Source: an uncultured Collinsella sp. (GTDB lineage: Bacteria; Actinomycetota; Coriobacteriia; Coriobacteriales; Coriobacteriaceae). From it: 35,749 bases of DNA. The position numbers and the translations under genes are program-made. The stretch lies in contig CATXXF010000021.1 of the NCBI GenBank assembly GCA_958403395.1, forward strand, positions 1-35,749, in the 5' to 3' direction. Positions 22,586 through 30,396 of this stretch are shown here, in pieces. Every line of letters starts with the position of its first letter. Positions within the stretch are counted from its first letter, which is position 1. The notes beneath the pieces are model-generated. The model did not search any database, was not told the DNA's origin, and worked only from the letters and a program-made list of their open reading frames with translations.

Positions 22586-24280
22586 CTACTTACGGTGAGC
22601 GCGGTAGAACTCGATGAGCGCCTGGGTCGAAGCGTCCTGCTCGGCCTTGGCGGCGTCGTCGTGGAAGGCCGGGGTGATCTGCTTGGCAAGCTGCTTGCCC
22701 AGCTCGACGCCCCACTGGTCGTAGGAGTCGATGCCCCAGACCGTGCCCTCGACAAACGTGATGTGCTCATACAGGGCGATGAGCTCGCCGAGTGCAAACG
22801 GGGTCAGCGTGTCGCCGAAGATCGAGGTCGTCGGGCGGTTGCCCTCAAAGCAGCGGGCCGGGACGATCTGCTCGGGCGTGCCCTCGGCACGAACCTCATC
22901 GGCAGTCTTACCAAAGGCGAGCGCCTTGGTCTGGGCCAGGAAGTTGCCCAGGAACAGCTCATGCACGTCCTGACCGCAATCGGTTGCGGGGTTGGCAGTA
23001 TTGGCGAAAGCGATGAAGTCGGCCGGAACCACCACAGTGCCCTGGTGCAGCAGCTGGTAGAAGGCATGCTGGCCGTTGGTGCCGGGCTCGCCCCAGAAGA
23101 TCTCACCGGTATCGGAGGTCACAGCGCTGCCGTCCCAGCGGACGTGCTTGCCGTTGGACTCCATGGTGAGCTGCTGCAGGTAGGCCGGGAAGCGGTGCAG
23201 ATACTGGCAGTACGGAAGCACGGCGTGGCTCTTGGAGCCGAAAAAGTTAACGTACCAGACGTTGAACAGGCCCATCAGCGCGACGGCGTTGCTCTCGAGC
23301 GGCGTGTTGCAGAAGTACTCGTCGATGGCGTGGAAGCCCTCGAGGAACTGCTGGAAGCGCTCGGGGCCGAGCACGACGATCAGCGACAGGCCCACGGCGG
23401 AGTCGACGGAGTAGCGGCCGCCGACCCAGTTCCAGAAGCCGAAGGCGTTGGCGGGGTCGATACCGAAGGCCTCGACCTTCTCGAGTGCGGTGGAAACGGC
23501 GACGAAGTGCTTTGCCACGGCCTCGGCGTTCTGCTCCTCGGAGCCGTCGATGGCGCCCTGAGCCTTGAGCTGCTCGAGCATCCAGGTCTTGACCTCGCGA
23601 GCGTTGGTGAGGGTCTCAAGCGTGGTGAAGGTCTTGGAAACGATGATCACGAGCGTGGTCTCGGGATCGAGGCCCTTGAGCTTCTCTGCCTGATCGTTGG
23701 GGTCGATGTTGGAGATATAGCGGCAGTCGATACCGGCGTCGGCGTAGGGACGCAGAGCCTCGTAGGCCATGACCGGGCCCAGGTCGGAGCCGCCGATGCC
23801 GATGGACACCAGGTGCTCGATCTTCTTGCCGGTAACGCCCTTCCACTCACCGGAGCGAACGCGCTCGGCGAAGGCATACATGCGGTCGAGGACCTCGTGC
23901 ACGTCGGCGACGACGTCCTGGCCGTCGACGATGAGCTGGCCCTTCTCGGTTGCCGGGCGGCGCAGCGCGGTGTGCAGAACGGCGCGGTCCTCGGTGGTAT
24001 TGATGTGCTCGCCGGAGAACATGGCGTCGCGGCGCTCCTCGAGTTTCACCTCGCGGGCAAGATCGCACAGCAGCTTGACGGTCTCATCGGTCACCAGGTT
24101 CTTGGACAGATCGAAGTGAAGGTCGCCAGCGTCAAAGCTCAACTTATTCACGCGGTCGACATCGGCGGCGAACCAGGCCTTGAGGTCGATGCCCTCGGCC
24201 TCGAGCTTCTCCTGATGGGCCTCGAGCGCCTTCCAAGCGGCGGTCGACGTAGCGTCGATAGGTGCGGCAACAGTTGCCAT
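22586..24280 (-). CDS. pgi: Glucose-6-phosphate isomerase
   Basis: Pgi interconverts glucose 6-phosphate and fructose 6-phosphate in glycolysis. The 564-residue protein is of the long (E. coli-like) class and has SIGIGGSDLGPVMAYEAL for phosphate binding, SKTFTTLETLTNA, FGFWNWVGGRYSVDSAVGLS (PROSITE-type signature), ESNGKHVRWDG, GEIFWGEPGTNGQHAFYQLLHQG with the catalytic Glu and His, and the ending GKQLAKQI. GAGGAGG precedes the ATG at 24280; the 13-residue upstream extension is not supported. Its last codons and terminator occur a second time at 19019-19113, suggesting that its 3' end was exchanged when the neighbouring island arrived. It would also use the glucose 6-phosphate made by the FrlB-like pathway. 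Confidence 0.95.
   Translation of the reverse strand: MATVAAPIDATSTAAWKALEAHQEKLEAEGIDLKAWFAADVDRVNKLSFDAGDLHFDLSKNLVTDETVKLLCDLAREVKLEERRDAMFSGEHINTTEDRAVLHTALRRPATEKGQLIVDGQDVVADVHEVLDRMYAFAERVRSGEWKGVTGKKIEHLVSIGIGGSDLGPVMAYEALRPYADAGIDCRYISNIDPNDQAEKLKGLDPETTLVIIVSKTFTTLETLTNAREVKTWMLEQLKAQGAIDGSEEQNAEAVAKHFVAVSTALEKVEAFGIDPANAFGFWNWVGGRYSVDSAVGLSLIVVLGPERFQQFLEGFHAIDEYFCNTPLESNAVALMGLFNVWYVNFFGSKSHAVLPYCQYLHRFPAYLQQLTMESNGKHVRWDGSAVTSDTGEIFWGEPGTNGQHAFYQLLHQGTVVVPADFIAFANTANPATDCGQDVHELFLGNFLAQTKALAFGKTADEVRAEGTPEQIVPARCFEGNRPTTSIFGDTLTPFALGELIALYEHITFVEGTVWGIDSYDQWGVELGKQLAKQITPAFHDDAAKAEQDASTQALIEFYRAHRK
22593..22615 (-). repeat. Right pgi 3'-end direct repeat (attachment-site-like)
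   Basis: This 23-base block inside the last codons of pgi matches 19088-19110 with one mismatch. It marks the right border of the candidate island and is the likely crossover site. Confidence 0.65.
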
Positions 24281-24405
24281 AGAGTCCTCCTCAACATACG
24301 GGCGCATACCTCCATGCACCCGGATAATCAGATGCCCCTATTCTAGCGCAGGTCAAGACCGTAATCAGCGAGCGTTGCCAATCCGCCCCCAAACGGCGAC
24401 CGACC

Positions 24406-24469
24406 AAAAAGGGACAGGTTTATTTTGGCAGGTCAAACGCTTTACCTACCAAAAATAACCCATCCTTTT
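24406..24469. repeat. Inverted pair of a dispersed repeat (REP-like)
   Basis: A 28-base unit at 24406-24433 (core AAAAAGGGACAGGTTTA then TTTTGGCAGGT) is followed after 10 bases by a diverged inverted copy at 24444-24469 (ACCTACCAAAAATAACCC then ATCCTTTT). The pair could fold into a long hairpin. A third copy is at 25132-25159. The paired arrangement resembles REP doublets. It lies between pgi and the short Fe-ADH-like gene. Confidence 0.7.
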
Positions 24470-24479
24470 ATGGCAGATA

Positions 24480-25055
24480 TTAGGCCGCGGCGCACACACT
24501 GCCGAGCAGCTCGCGCAGAGGAGACCCGATACCCTCCAGCAATTCGGGCGCAATGATGGCAAAAACGGGCACCTCGCCGGTGCCCACGACAGCAGGCACC
24601 TTGCCCTCCGAGACAATGCATCCATAAGGCACAAAGCCGTCTTCGCCGGCATCGAGCGCCGCCATGCGACGCGCGAGCTCGCGCGCAAAGCCGGCAGTAT
24701 CGGCATCGCCAATCGCCAGGACAAAGTCCACGCCTTCGTCGGTCGCCAGGGCCACGGCTTCGTCGATCAGTTCGTCTCCCCCGTCGCCCCCAACCGAGCC
24801 GCAGCGGAAAAGCACACGCTCGAGTAGGGCTCGATCAAGCGAGCCAAGTGCCGCCGAGACAAGCTCATCGCGCGTATGCTTGTCACCGCCCAACACGACC
24901 CGTGCCTTGGTGCCAGCGTAGTGGGCAACCAATCGCCCGCACCAGCGAGCCACATCCCCATCCGCAACCAAGCGCGTCGGCATACCAAACCCATAATTGA
25001 CCATCTTTCCCACAACCCTTCCGTGCGCGTAGGCGGTATCAATCGTTAGGCTCAT
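24480..25055 (-). CDS. Short protein resembling the N-terminal half of iron alcohol dehydrogenases
   Basis: A 191-residue protein, not assigned with certainty. Several stretches recall the dinucleotide-binding half of Fe-dependent alcohol/glycerol dehydrogenases: NYGFGMPTRLVADGD at the start (usual F..PT.I.FG), RVVLGGDKHTRDEL, then DELIDEAVALATDEGVDFVLAIGDAD where the family has EGVDFVLAVGGGS, and KVPAVVGTGEVPVFAII in place of the PTTAGTGSE region. The glycine-rich GGGS is changed to GDAD and the whole iron-binding C-terminal domain is missing (family about 380 residues), so enzyme activity is doubtful. No good ribosome binding site precedes the ATG. It is bracketed by copies of a dispersed repeat. 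It may be a decayed gene or a repurposed single domain. Confidence 0.55.
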   Translation of the reverse strand: MSLTIDTAYAHGRVVGKMVNYGFGMPTRLVADGDVARWCGRLVAHYAGTKARVVLGGDKHTRDELVSAALGSLDRALLERVLFRCGSVGGDGGDELIDEAVALATDEGVDFVLAIGDADTAGFARELARRMAALDAGEDGFVPYGCIVSEGKVPAVVGTGEVPVFAIIAPELLEGIGSPLRELLGSVCAAA

Positions 25056-25131
25056 GCTACGAAGCGAGGTTTTCCGAGCTGTTTCGCACTCTTTAGAGCT
25101 GCGTTAAAACCCGATCCAACCGCACGACCAT

Positions 25132-25159
25132 ACCTACCAAAACAAACCAGTCCCTTTTT
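25132..25159. repeat. Third copy of the dispersed 28-bp repeat, inverted
   Basis: The reverse complement of 25132-25159 equals the unit at 24406-24433 in 25 of 28 positions. It ends 8 bases before the -35 box of the DNA polymerase gene, so the repeat pair encloses the short Fe-ADH-like gene. Confidence 0.75.
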
Positions 25160-25167
25160 GACAGGTT

Positions 25168-25210
25168 TTGACGACGTCCGGACGAGCGGGTATTATCGAA
25201 CAGATATTCG
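25168..25210 (+). promoter_or_regulatory. LexA-controlled promoter of the Y-family polymerase operon
   Basis: TTGACG (25168-25173) and TATTAT (25191-25196) are 17 bases apart. Directly after, CGAACAGATATTCG (25197-25210) fits 13 of 14 positions of the Gram-positive LexA/DinR box CGAACRNRYGTTYG and covers the expected transcription start. SOS control of the two genes that follow is therefore likely. Confidence 0.8.
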
Positions 25211-25239
25211 ATAAGAACATGTGTTTGATGGGAGGACGC

Positions 25240-26745
25240 GTGGGGCACGAGCGTCACACCTATATCTGCATCGACCTCAAGACGTTTTACGCTAGCGTCG
25301 AGTGCGTCGACCGCGGACTCAACCCGCTCACCACCAACCTGGTCGTTGCCGACGAATCGCGCGGGCGCACGACCATCTGCCTCGCCATCACACAGGCCAT
25401 GAAGGACTTAGGGATTCACAATCGCTGCCGTCTGTTTGAGATTCCCGACGGCATCGACTACATCAAAGCCGTACCGCGCATGCAGCACTACATGGAAGTG
25501 TCGGCGCAAATCTACGGCATCTATCTGGAATACGTGAGCCCGCAAGACATTCACGTCTATTCAATCGACGAATGCTTTATCGACGTGACGCCCTATCTAG
25601 ACCTCTACCATACCAATGCCAAAGGCTTTGCCTGCATGTTGCGCGATGAGGTCCTCGCGCGCACCGGCATCACGGCAACGGTCGGCATCGGCCCCAACCT
25701 ATTCCAGGCCAAGGTAGCGCTCGATATCACCGCCAAGCACGTACCCAGCCGCATCGGCATACTCGACGACGAGACCTTTCGCAAAGAGATCTGGCCCCAT
25801 CGTCCCATCACCGATATCTGGGGCATCGGCCCCGGCGTGGCAGCACGACTCGAAAAGTATGGCGTCTACGACCTGATGGGCGTCGCCGCGCTCGACGAGA
25901 ACCTGCTCTACGACGAGCTCGGCGTCAATGCCGAATATCTCATCGACCACGCCTTTGGGCGCGAGCCGACAACCATCGCCGATATCCAAGCCTATCGCCC
26001 GCAAGCAACTTCGACCACCACAGGACAGGTGCTCTCGAAGGGTTATGCCTACGAGCAGGCCTACACCGTCTTGCGCGAGATGGTCGACAACGCCGTGTTG
26101 GACTTGGTCGATAAGCACGTGGTCTGCGACAGTATCTCGCTCTTTGTGGGCTACGCGAGCGAGCGCGCTGACATACGCAGGCTTGATGCCAGCGGTACTG
26201 CACAATATGTGGACGGATGCGGACACCTGCGCTCGAGTACGTCGAGCATCGAACCCACCGCAACCGCCGGCCCCGAGCTCGCGCCCCGTGCTCCCAAGCC
26301 CGTCCAGCGCGATGACGAACGGCGTCGCCTGGTGCGCGAAGCGCAGGCAATCGATGGCATCTTTGTGGGAGAGCATGGCGGCAAACCGCGCGGTGGCTAT
26401 GCCGCACTCTTTGCGCACTCTAACGCCTCGCGAAAGCTGCCCGAGCGTACCAATTCGTTTAAGAAGATCATGGGCTATTTCGATGAGCTCTGGGCGCAGA
26501 CTGTCGATCCCAAACGACCGGTCAAGCGCATCAACCTGGGATTTGGCAACCTCATGCCCGAGGAATTTGCCACCATCGATCTGTTCAGCGATATCGAGGC
26601 CGATGAGCGCGAGCGCGACCTGGCGCGCGCCGTCCTGGCCGTGAAAGGCAAGTACGGCAAGAACGCTCTGGTCAAGGGATTAAGCTTTACCGCTGGCGCC
26701 ACCGCGCGCGAACGCAACGAACAAGTTGGAGGACACCGTGCCTAA
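25240..26745 (+). CDS. Y-family DNA polymerase (UmuC/UvrX-like translesion polymerase)
   Basis: Error-prone polymerases of this family copy past DNA damage. The 501-residue protein has the first metal motif ICIDLKTFYASVE (Asp12, with Tyr17 near the steric gate), the second YSIDECFID (Asp110, Glu111), then VGIGPNLFQAKVALDITAK and the helix-hairpin-helix DIWGIGPGVAARLEKYGV. The little-finger domain is interrupted by a low-complexity, Pro/Ala/Ser-rich stretch at about residues 325-370. The GTG at 25240 is chosen because GGGAGG lies 5 bases upstream and because the longer frame would begin inside the promoter. It overlaps the YolD-like gene by 8 bases. The LexA box and YolD partner point to a Bacillus UvrX-like SOS polymerase rather than a constitutive DinB. 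Confidence 0.9.
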   Translation: MGHERHTYICIDLKTFYASVECVDRGLNPLTTNLVVADESRGRTTICLAITQAMKDLGIHNRCRLFEIPDGIDYIKAVPRMQHYMEVSAQIYGIYLEYVSPQDIHVYSIDECFIDVTPYLDLYHTNAKGFACMLRDEVLARTGITATVGIGPNLFQAKVALDITAKHVPSRIGILDDETFRKEIWPHRPITDIWGIGPGVAARLEKYGVYDLMGVAALDENLLYDELGVNAEYLIDHAFGREPTTIADIQAYRPQATSTTTGQVLSKGYAYEQAYTVLREMVDNAVLDLVDKHVVCDSISLFVGYASERADIRRLDASGTAQYVDGCGHLRSSTSSIEPTATAGPELAPRAPKPVQRDDERRRLVREAQAIDGIFVGEHGGKPRGGYAALFAHSNASRKLPERTNSFKKIMGYFDELWAQTVDPKRPVKRINLGFGNLMPEEFATIDLFSDIEADERERDLARAVLAVKGKYGKNALVKGLSFTAGATARERNEQVGGHRA

Positions 26746-27163
26746 ACCCAAACAACAGCCCGTGCGCCCGCCGACCGCCTTTGAGCGCTTGGCGGACCCC
26801 GAGGGCAGACGCCGCGCCGCCGACCCCAACCTCACTGCCAACGGTGCCGTGCGCGCCAACCGCGCCGCACAGTTTATGCCCTTTGCCGCCCTCACGGGAT
26901 ACTACGAACTCGTGCGCAAGCAGGAAATCACCGTCGAGCCAAAACGTGAGCTCACGGAAGAAAAAGCCCTCGAGCTTTCGCAAAAGCTCGAGGGCCTCAA
27001 ACGCGGCGACTTGGTGCGCGTCACCCATTACGATACGTACGGCTATCGTAGCCGCACGGGCATTCTCGACGAAGCGTTACCCGCATTCAAGCTGCTCAAA
27101 CTCAGGGATATCGCCATCAACTTCGACGATATCCAGGACATTGAGCTACGCGGACGAGCCTAG
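26738..27163 (+). CDS. YolD-like protein
   Basis: YolD-like proteins are small partners encoded with UmuC/UvrX-type polymerases in Gram-positive bacteria and are thought to take the place of UmuD. This 141-residue protein has the family signature NRAAQFMPFAALTGYYELV (about 44-62) followed by EPKRELTEEKALELSQKL and a C-terminal beta-rich part (RGDLVRVTHYDTYGYRSRTG) ending in a YolD-like IAINFDDIQDIE. The GTG start at 26738 has GGAGG 6 bases upstream; it overlaps the polymerase stop codon, implying translational coupling. Its stop codon overlaps that of the convergent surface-protein gene within CTAG. Confidence 0.85.
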   Translation: MPKPKQQPVRPPTAFERLADPEGRRRAADPNLTANGAVRANRAAQFMPFAALTGYYELVRKQEITVEPKRELTEEKALELSQKLEGLKRGDLVRVTHYDTYGYRSRTGILDEALPAFKLLKLRDIAINFDDIQDIELRGRA

Positions 27164-29712
27164 CGACGAGAACGCTTGCGCAAGACGAGAGCAATGCCAA
27201 GCACTGCGGCAGCTGCAACCAGCAATCCCAAGACCAGCGTGAGGGTCGAGTCGCCAGCGCGAGGCAGCGAGCCGTCCTTCGGAGTCTTCTTAGCGGTCGT
27301 CGTGACGGTGGTCGTGGTGCTGCTCGACTGGTCGTTGCCACCCGTCTGGCTGCCGCCAGGCTGATCGCCGCCACCCGGCTGCGAAGGATCGGTGGGTTCC
27401 GTCGGATCCGGAGTACCGGGATCAACCGGATTCTCCGAATTCTCCTTGCGCTGGATCCAGACCTGGCAACCATAGAACGGGTTGGCGGTACCAAGGCACA
27501 GACCCTGGTTGGTCACCGCAAAGGTGCGCAGACCATGGTTATACGGATCGTTAAAGCCATTGGTCGTCAGCGTCGTAAAGTTCACGCCGTCCTCGGTCAC
27601 ATACATATCAAAGCCGCGCTCGGCATCGCGCAGGTAACACATGCACGTAAGGACACTCTGCAACTTCTTGAGGTTCTCCTCGCTCAGCAGCTTATCGAGC
27701 GCATCCTGAATATCGCTCGGCAGCTCGGTGCCATAGGCATCCTCGTACTGCTGCTTAAGGCTCTCATAGCTATCGAGCATGTCCTGATACTGGTCGGCAA
27801 AGGACTTGAAGTACGCGATCTCGCCATCGATCTTCTGGACATAAGCGGCGTCGTCCTCAAAGTCCTGGGACATCGTCGCGGCCTGATCGCAAAGACCGCC
27901 CGCGGCATCCTCCAGCGCATCGCTCAGATCGCCAAAGCCCTTAGCAACCTCGGTCTTCTCGTCATCGACATCGACGGCCTTGTTTGAATCATCAACCTCA
28001 GCAGCTTCGTTCGAATCATCGACCTCGACGGCCTCGTTTGAATCATCGTCCGCAAGCGTGTTCACGGGAACGATGGGGTCGTCAGGCGATTTCTTGTCGA
28101 GCAGGTGATTGAGCAGGTCCCTAAGGCGCTGAACCTGAGAGTCCCACTCCTCGGGCGTCATATCGATAATGTCGCCATTGGAGAACTGGCCGATCGGCTC
28201 AAGCAGGCTCGCGGTATCAAAGGTACCGATATACAGCTTGCCGTCGAACTTCTGCATGCGCCAAATGTACTGGTTCTCGTTTCGGCCAAAGCCCGAAGTC
28301 AGGCCGGAAATACCGCCCTCGGGGAACATGTCGGTGCGATCGCCAACGACGAGCTCCATGTTCTCGTCCTTGTCCATGCGATAGATGTTAACCGACTGCT
28401 CAAGATTGGCATTCACAAACGAGCAGTCAACGCCACCCATGCTGCTCTTGCCGCCCTCTTCGGTGTTGGATTTGTTGAACAGGATGCGCTCGAGGGCAAT
28501 CTCCTCGTCGTTGTATTCACCGATATAGAGGTAGTCGTTGTAGACGATGAGGTTGGCAGCGCCAGAACGGGTACGGGCAGGATCGATGCCAAAGCAGTAC
28601 TTTGCACCGTCCGTCTTCTGATCGCCGACAATGGGAGTCCACGAATAGCTGCCGTCGGCATTCTTGTCGCCACGGACCATGGCAAACGACTGCATGGAAT
28701 TATCATCGGGAGCGTTCTCGGGCGTACCGGTGCAGATGGTCGCATAGAGATGGCCATTGTACGAGACCATATCCCAAATGGCGCCGCCGTAGATGCTGTC
28801 CTGATAGCGAATCGCCGGATAGCCAAACAGCGTCTCCGAGTTGGCAATCTCGGTGAAGCTGTCCTGGCCCTTCGAGGGGTCAGACGACGTCAGGATTGTC
28901 GACACAAAATTACCGTTCGCGTCTTTACCCACATTACTGATGACGAGCTGGCCATCATGGACGCACATGCCGCGGATACCGGTAGAAATGCCCTGCTTGT
29001 AGGCAGCACCGTAATCCTGCATGCTCGAAAGGCCCTGATAGACAACTTTGTACTCATCCGTCTTAGGATCGATCTCGTATACAGCAGGCAGGCCGCCTTT
29101 GCCGTCATTGGTCCTGACGCTGCCGCAGAAATAGAGCTTACCCTTATAGCTCACGGCATTGCGGAACAAAGGAGCGACGCCGTTGAGCGATTCAGAGAGT
29201 AGCAGCTTGGTCTCACCGGTCTTGGTATTGATCTTGACCAAGATGCCGCCGCTGTCCTTGTCGGCCGTGCCGTCCTCCTTCTGCTGTCCATAGAAGAAGG
29301 TACCGTTAAACATGGCCTCCAGCGTCAGGCGCATGGTTTCGACATCAAAGGAATCGCCCAGCGTGCTGTTCATGAGCGTCAGCGTGTTGCCCATCGCCGC
29401 ATAGCAGGTGCCCACATAAAGCCAGTCACCATAGCTCGCAGCCGCCCAAGTGTAGCTCTGGCCGCGATCGCCTTCGTTGTTGGCCGTATTACCATCGGCG
29501 CCCGGAACGGCAACGGCACCGTTACCCTGGTAGTCGACGATGCCATCCGGCTGCGACGTTCCTACCGTAGGATGCGAGAGCTTCTCAAAGGAATACCCAT
29601 TTCCCGCATTGTAGGTAACGGCACCCGATGCGTCTTCGGCGTGCGCCGGCAGCGGCGATACCAAGATAGCGGCAAGCGCTGCCACCAAGCCAAGTGTTCC
29701 CACTCGTCTCAT
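27160..29712 (-). CDS. Sortase-anchored surface protein with a beta-propeller-like domain
   Basis: An 850-residue cell-wall protein. It has a Sec signal peptide (residues 1-26, cleaved after AHA), then repeated beta-propeller-like blades such as SYKGKLYFCGS, VHDGQLVISNVG, SYNGHLYATICTG, VYNDYLYIGEYN and KFDGKLYIGTFD up to about residue 520. Next come three acidic 9-residue repeats (556-582), a helical probably coiled-coil part (about 590-700), a last blade-like piece ending GLCLGTANPFYGCQVW, a Pro/Gly/Thr-rich wall spacer, the sorting motif LPRAG (816-820, a variant of LPXTG), a membrane helix and RKRSRR. GGGAGG precedes the ATG. The ligand or enzyme activity cannot be told. An operator-like palindrome lies upstream; no sortase gene is in the window. 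Confidence 0.85.
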   Translation of the reverse strand: MRRVGTLGLVAALAAILVSPLPAHAEDASGAVTYNAGNGYSFEKLSHPTVGTSQPDGIVDYQGNGAVAVPGADGNTANNEGDRGQSYTWAAASYGDWLYVGTCYAAMGNTLTLMNSTLGDSFDVETMRLTLEAMFNGTFFYGQQKEDGTADKDSGGILVKINTKTGETKLLLSESLNGVAPLFRNAVSYKGKLYFCGSVRTNDGKGGLPAVYEIDPKTDEYKVVYQGLSSMQDYGAAYKQGISTGIRGMCVHDGQLVISNVGKDANGNFVSTILTSSDPSKGQDSFTEIANSETLFGYPAIRYQDSIYGGAIWDMVSYNGHLYATICTGTPENAPDDNSMQSFAMVRGDKNADGSYSWTPIVGDQKTDGAKYCFGIDPARTRSGAANLIVYNDYLYIGEYNDEEIALERILFNKSNTEEGGKSSMGGVDCSFVNANLEQSVNIYRMDKDENMELVVGDRTDMFPEGGISGLTSGFGRNENQYIWRMQKFDGKLYIGTFDTASLLEPIGQFSNGDIIDMTPEEWDSQVQRLRDLLNHLLDKKSPDDPIVPVNTLADDDSNEAVEVDDSNEAAEVDDSNKAVDVDDEKTEVAKGFGDLSDALEDAAGGLCDQAATMSQDFEDDAAYVQKIDGEIAYFKSFADQYQDMLDSYESLKQQYEDAYGTELPSDIQDALDKLLSEENLKKLQSVLTCMCYLRDAERGFDMYVTEDGVNFTTLTTNGFNDPYNHGLRTFAVTNQGLCLGTANPFYGCQVWIQRKENSENPVDPGTPDPTEPTDPSQPGGGDQPGGSQTGGNDQSSSTTTTVTTTAKKTPKDGSLPRAGDSTLTLVLGLLVAAAAVLGIALVLRKRSRR
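27967..28047 (-). repeat. Three 27-bp in-frame tandem repeats
   Basis: Three units of 27 bases (27967-27993, 27994-28020, 28021-28047) encode DDSNKAVDV, DDSNEAAEV and DDSNEAVEV. Synonymous differences between units show they are not brand new. They form an acidic hinge between the propeller-like and helical parts of the surface protein and could vary in number between strains. Confidence 0.85.
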
Positions 29713-29802
29713 AAGGTTATAGCCTCCCCTGTCCTAAAGCCCAGTTTTAGCATTCTTCATTTCTGTCCACGGTTAATTGCAATCTGAGCACAGCAATAAT
29801 CA

Positions 29803-29818
29803 GTGTATAAATATACAC
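29803..29818. promoter_or_regulatory. Palindrome upstream of the surface-protein gene
   Basis: GTGTATA (29803-29809) and TATACAC (29812-29818) form an inverted repeat with a 2-base centre, 91 bases upstream of the surface-protein start. It looks like an operator. No clear -35/-10 pair was found close by. The surrounding 29713-29984 holds no gene. Confidence 0.45.
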
Positions 29819-29984
29819 CTGTAATTTTTTGGACGGGTTCATAGATGCTCGATTGGTAGCGAATTCCGCGCAAACCGTCACCAAACTCCACTTTTGCCGC
29901 ATCTAAAGGTTATTTTTGCGCAAATTTTTGGATGCCGATAGTCACAATGGGCAGGAGGCTGGTACCCACCGGAGAGGGCAACGC

Positions 29985-30368
29985 CTACATTTTCATAACG
30001 TAATAGCCCGCACCCCTCACTGCCGTCTCGAGTGTGTCGCGATCAACCGGGCGCTTCGAGCGCACGCGTGCCGTGTGGTCCGCGTACGTTACCGTAGCCC
30101 ACACGCCATCAAGCGCATTGAGGGCATTCGTCACATTCCGGGCGCAGCCGTCGCAACTCATGCCGCCGATAAGGAGTTCCTCACGATAGGGGTAGTGGGA
30201 CTCGTCGGTGTCTGCCACCACAACCTTTTTGGCCTTCTTGCCGCTCGCACCATCGCTGCAGCAACTCTTCCCGTGTGTCGAAGCGGCAATGCGACGCAGT
30301 CCAAAAAACATGCCGACGGCAATGACGGTCAGCACGATGAGATTCGCAGGGTTGAGCAAGTCACTCAT
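29985..30368 (-). CDS. Membrane-tethered heavy-metal-associated (HMA) domain protein
   Basis: A 127-residue protein with one N-terminal membrane helix (LIVLTVIAVGMFFGL, about 10-24), a short cytosolic linker with a Cys-Cys pair (SCCSDG), and a C-terminal HMA domain with the metal site GGMSCDGCARNVTNAL (Cys72, Cys75). The domain binds Cu(I) or similar soft metals in metallochaperones and at the N-terminus of copper ATPases. No ATPase is attached, so it is a tethered chaperone or sensor rather than a pump. The ATG at 30368 follows AAAGGGG; the extra seven residues upstream lack support. The operator-like sequence before it fits a copper-responsive CsoR repressor. Confidence 0.85.
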   Translation of the reverse strand: MSDLLNPANLIVLTVIAVGMFFGLRRIAASTHGKSCCSDGASGKKAKKVVVADTDESHYPYREELLIGGMSCDGCARNVTNALNALDGVWATVTYADHTARVRSKRPVDRDTLETAVRGAGYYVMKM

Positions 30369-30396
30369 GCGTTCCCCTTTCAGTAGCACTATCTAG

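Larger units (their letters stand above)
19081..22615. mobile_element. Candidate genomic island inserted at the 3' end of pgi
   Basis: A 3.5-kb segment with three + strand genes is bounded by two directly repeated copies of the pgi 3' end. The left copy (19081-19113) encodes IESYRAHRK plus stop on the minus strand; the right copy is the true end of pgi, IEFYRAHRK plus stop. The best block is 23 bases with one mismatch (19088-19110 and 22593-22615). Each copy is followed by a similar GGGGCCCGTATC-type terminator. This layout is expected when an element integrates in the 3' end of a gene and brings its own replacement end. No integrase, transposase or relaxase is seen, so the element is defective, non-autonomous, or moved by homologous recombination. 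Confidence 0.6.

Noticed and set aside
22595..24346. 583-codon + strand open frame
   Set aside because: Antisense shadow of pgi caused by high GC at third positions; no ribosome binding site or known motif.
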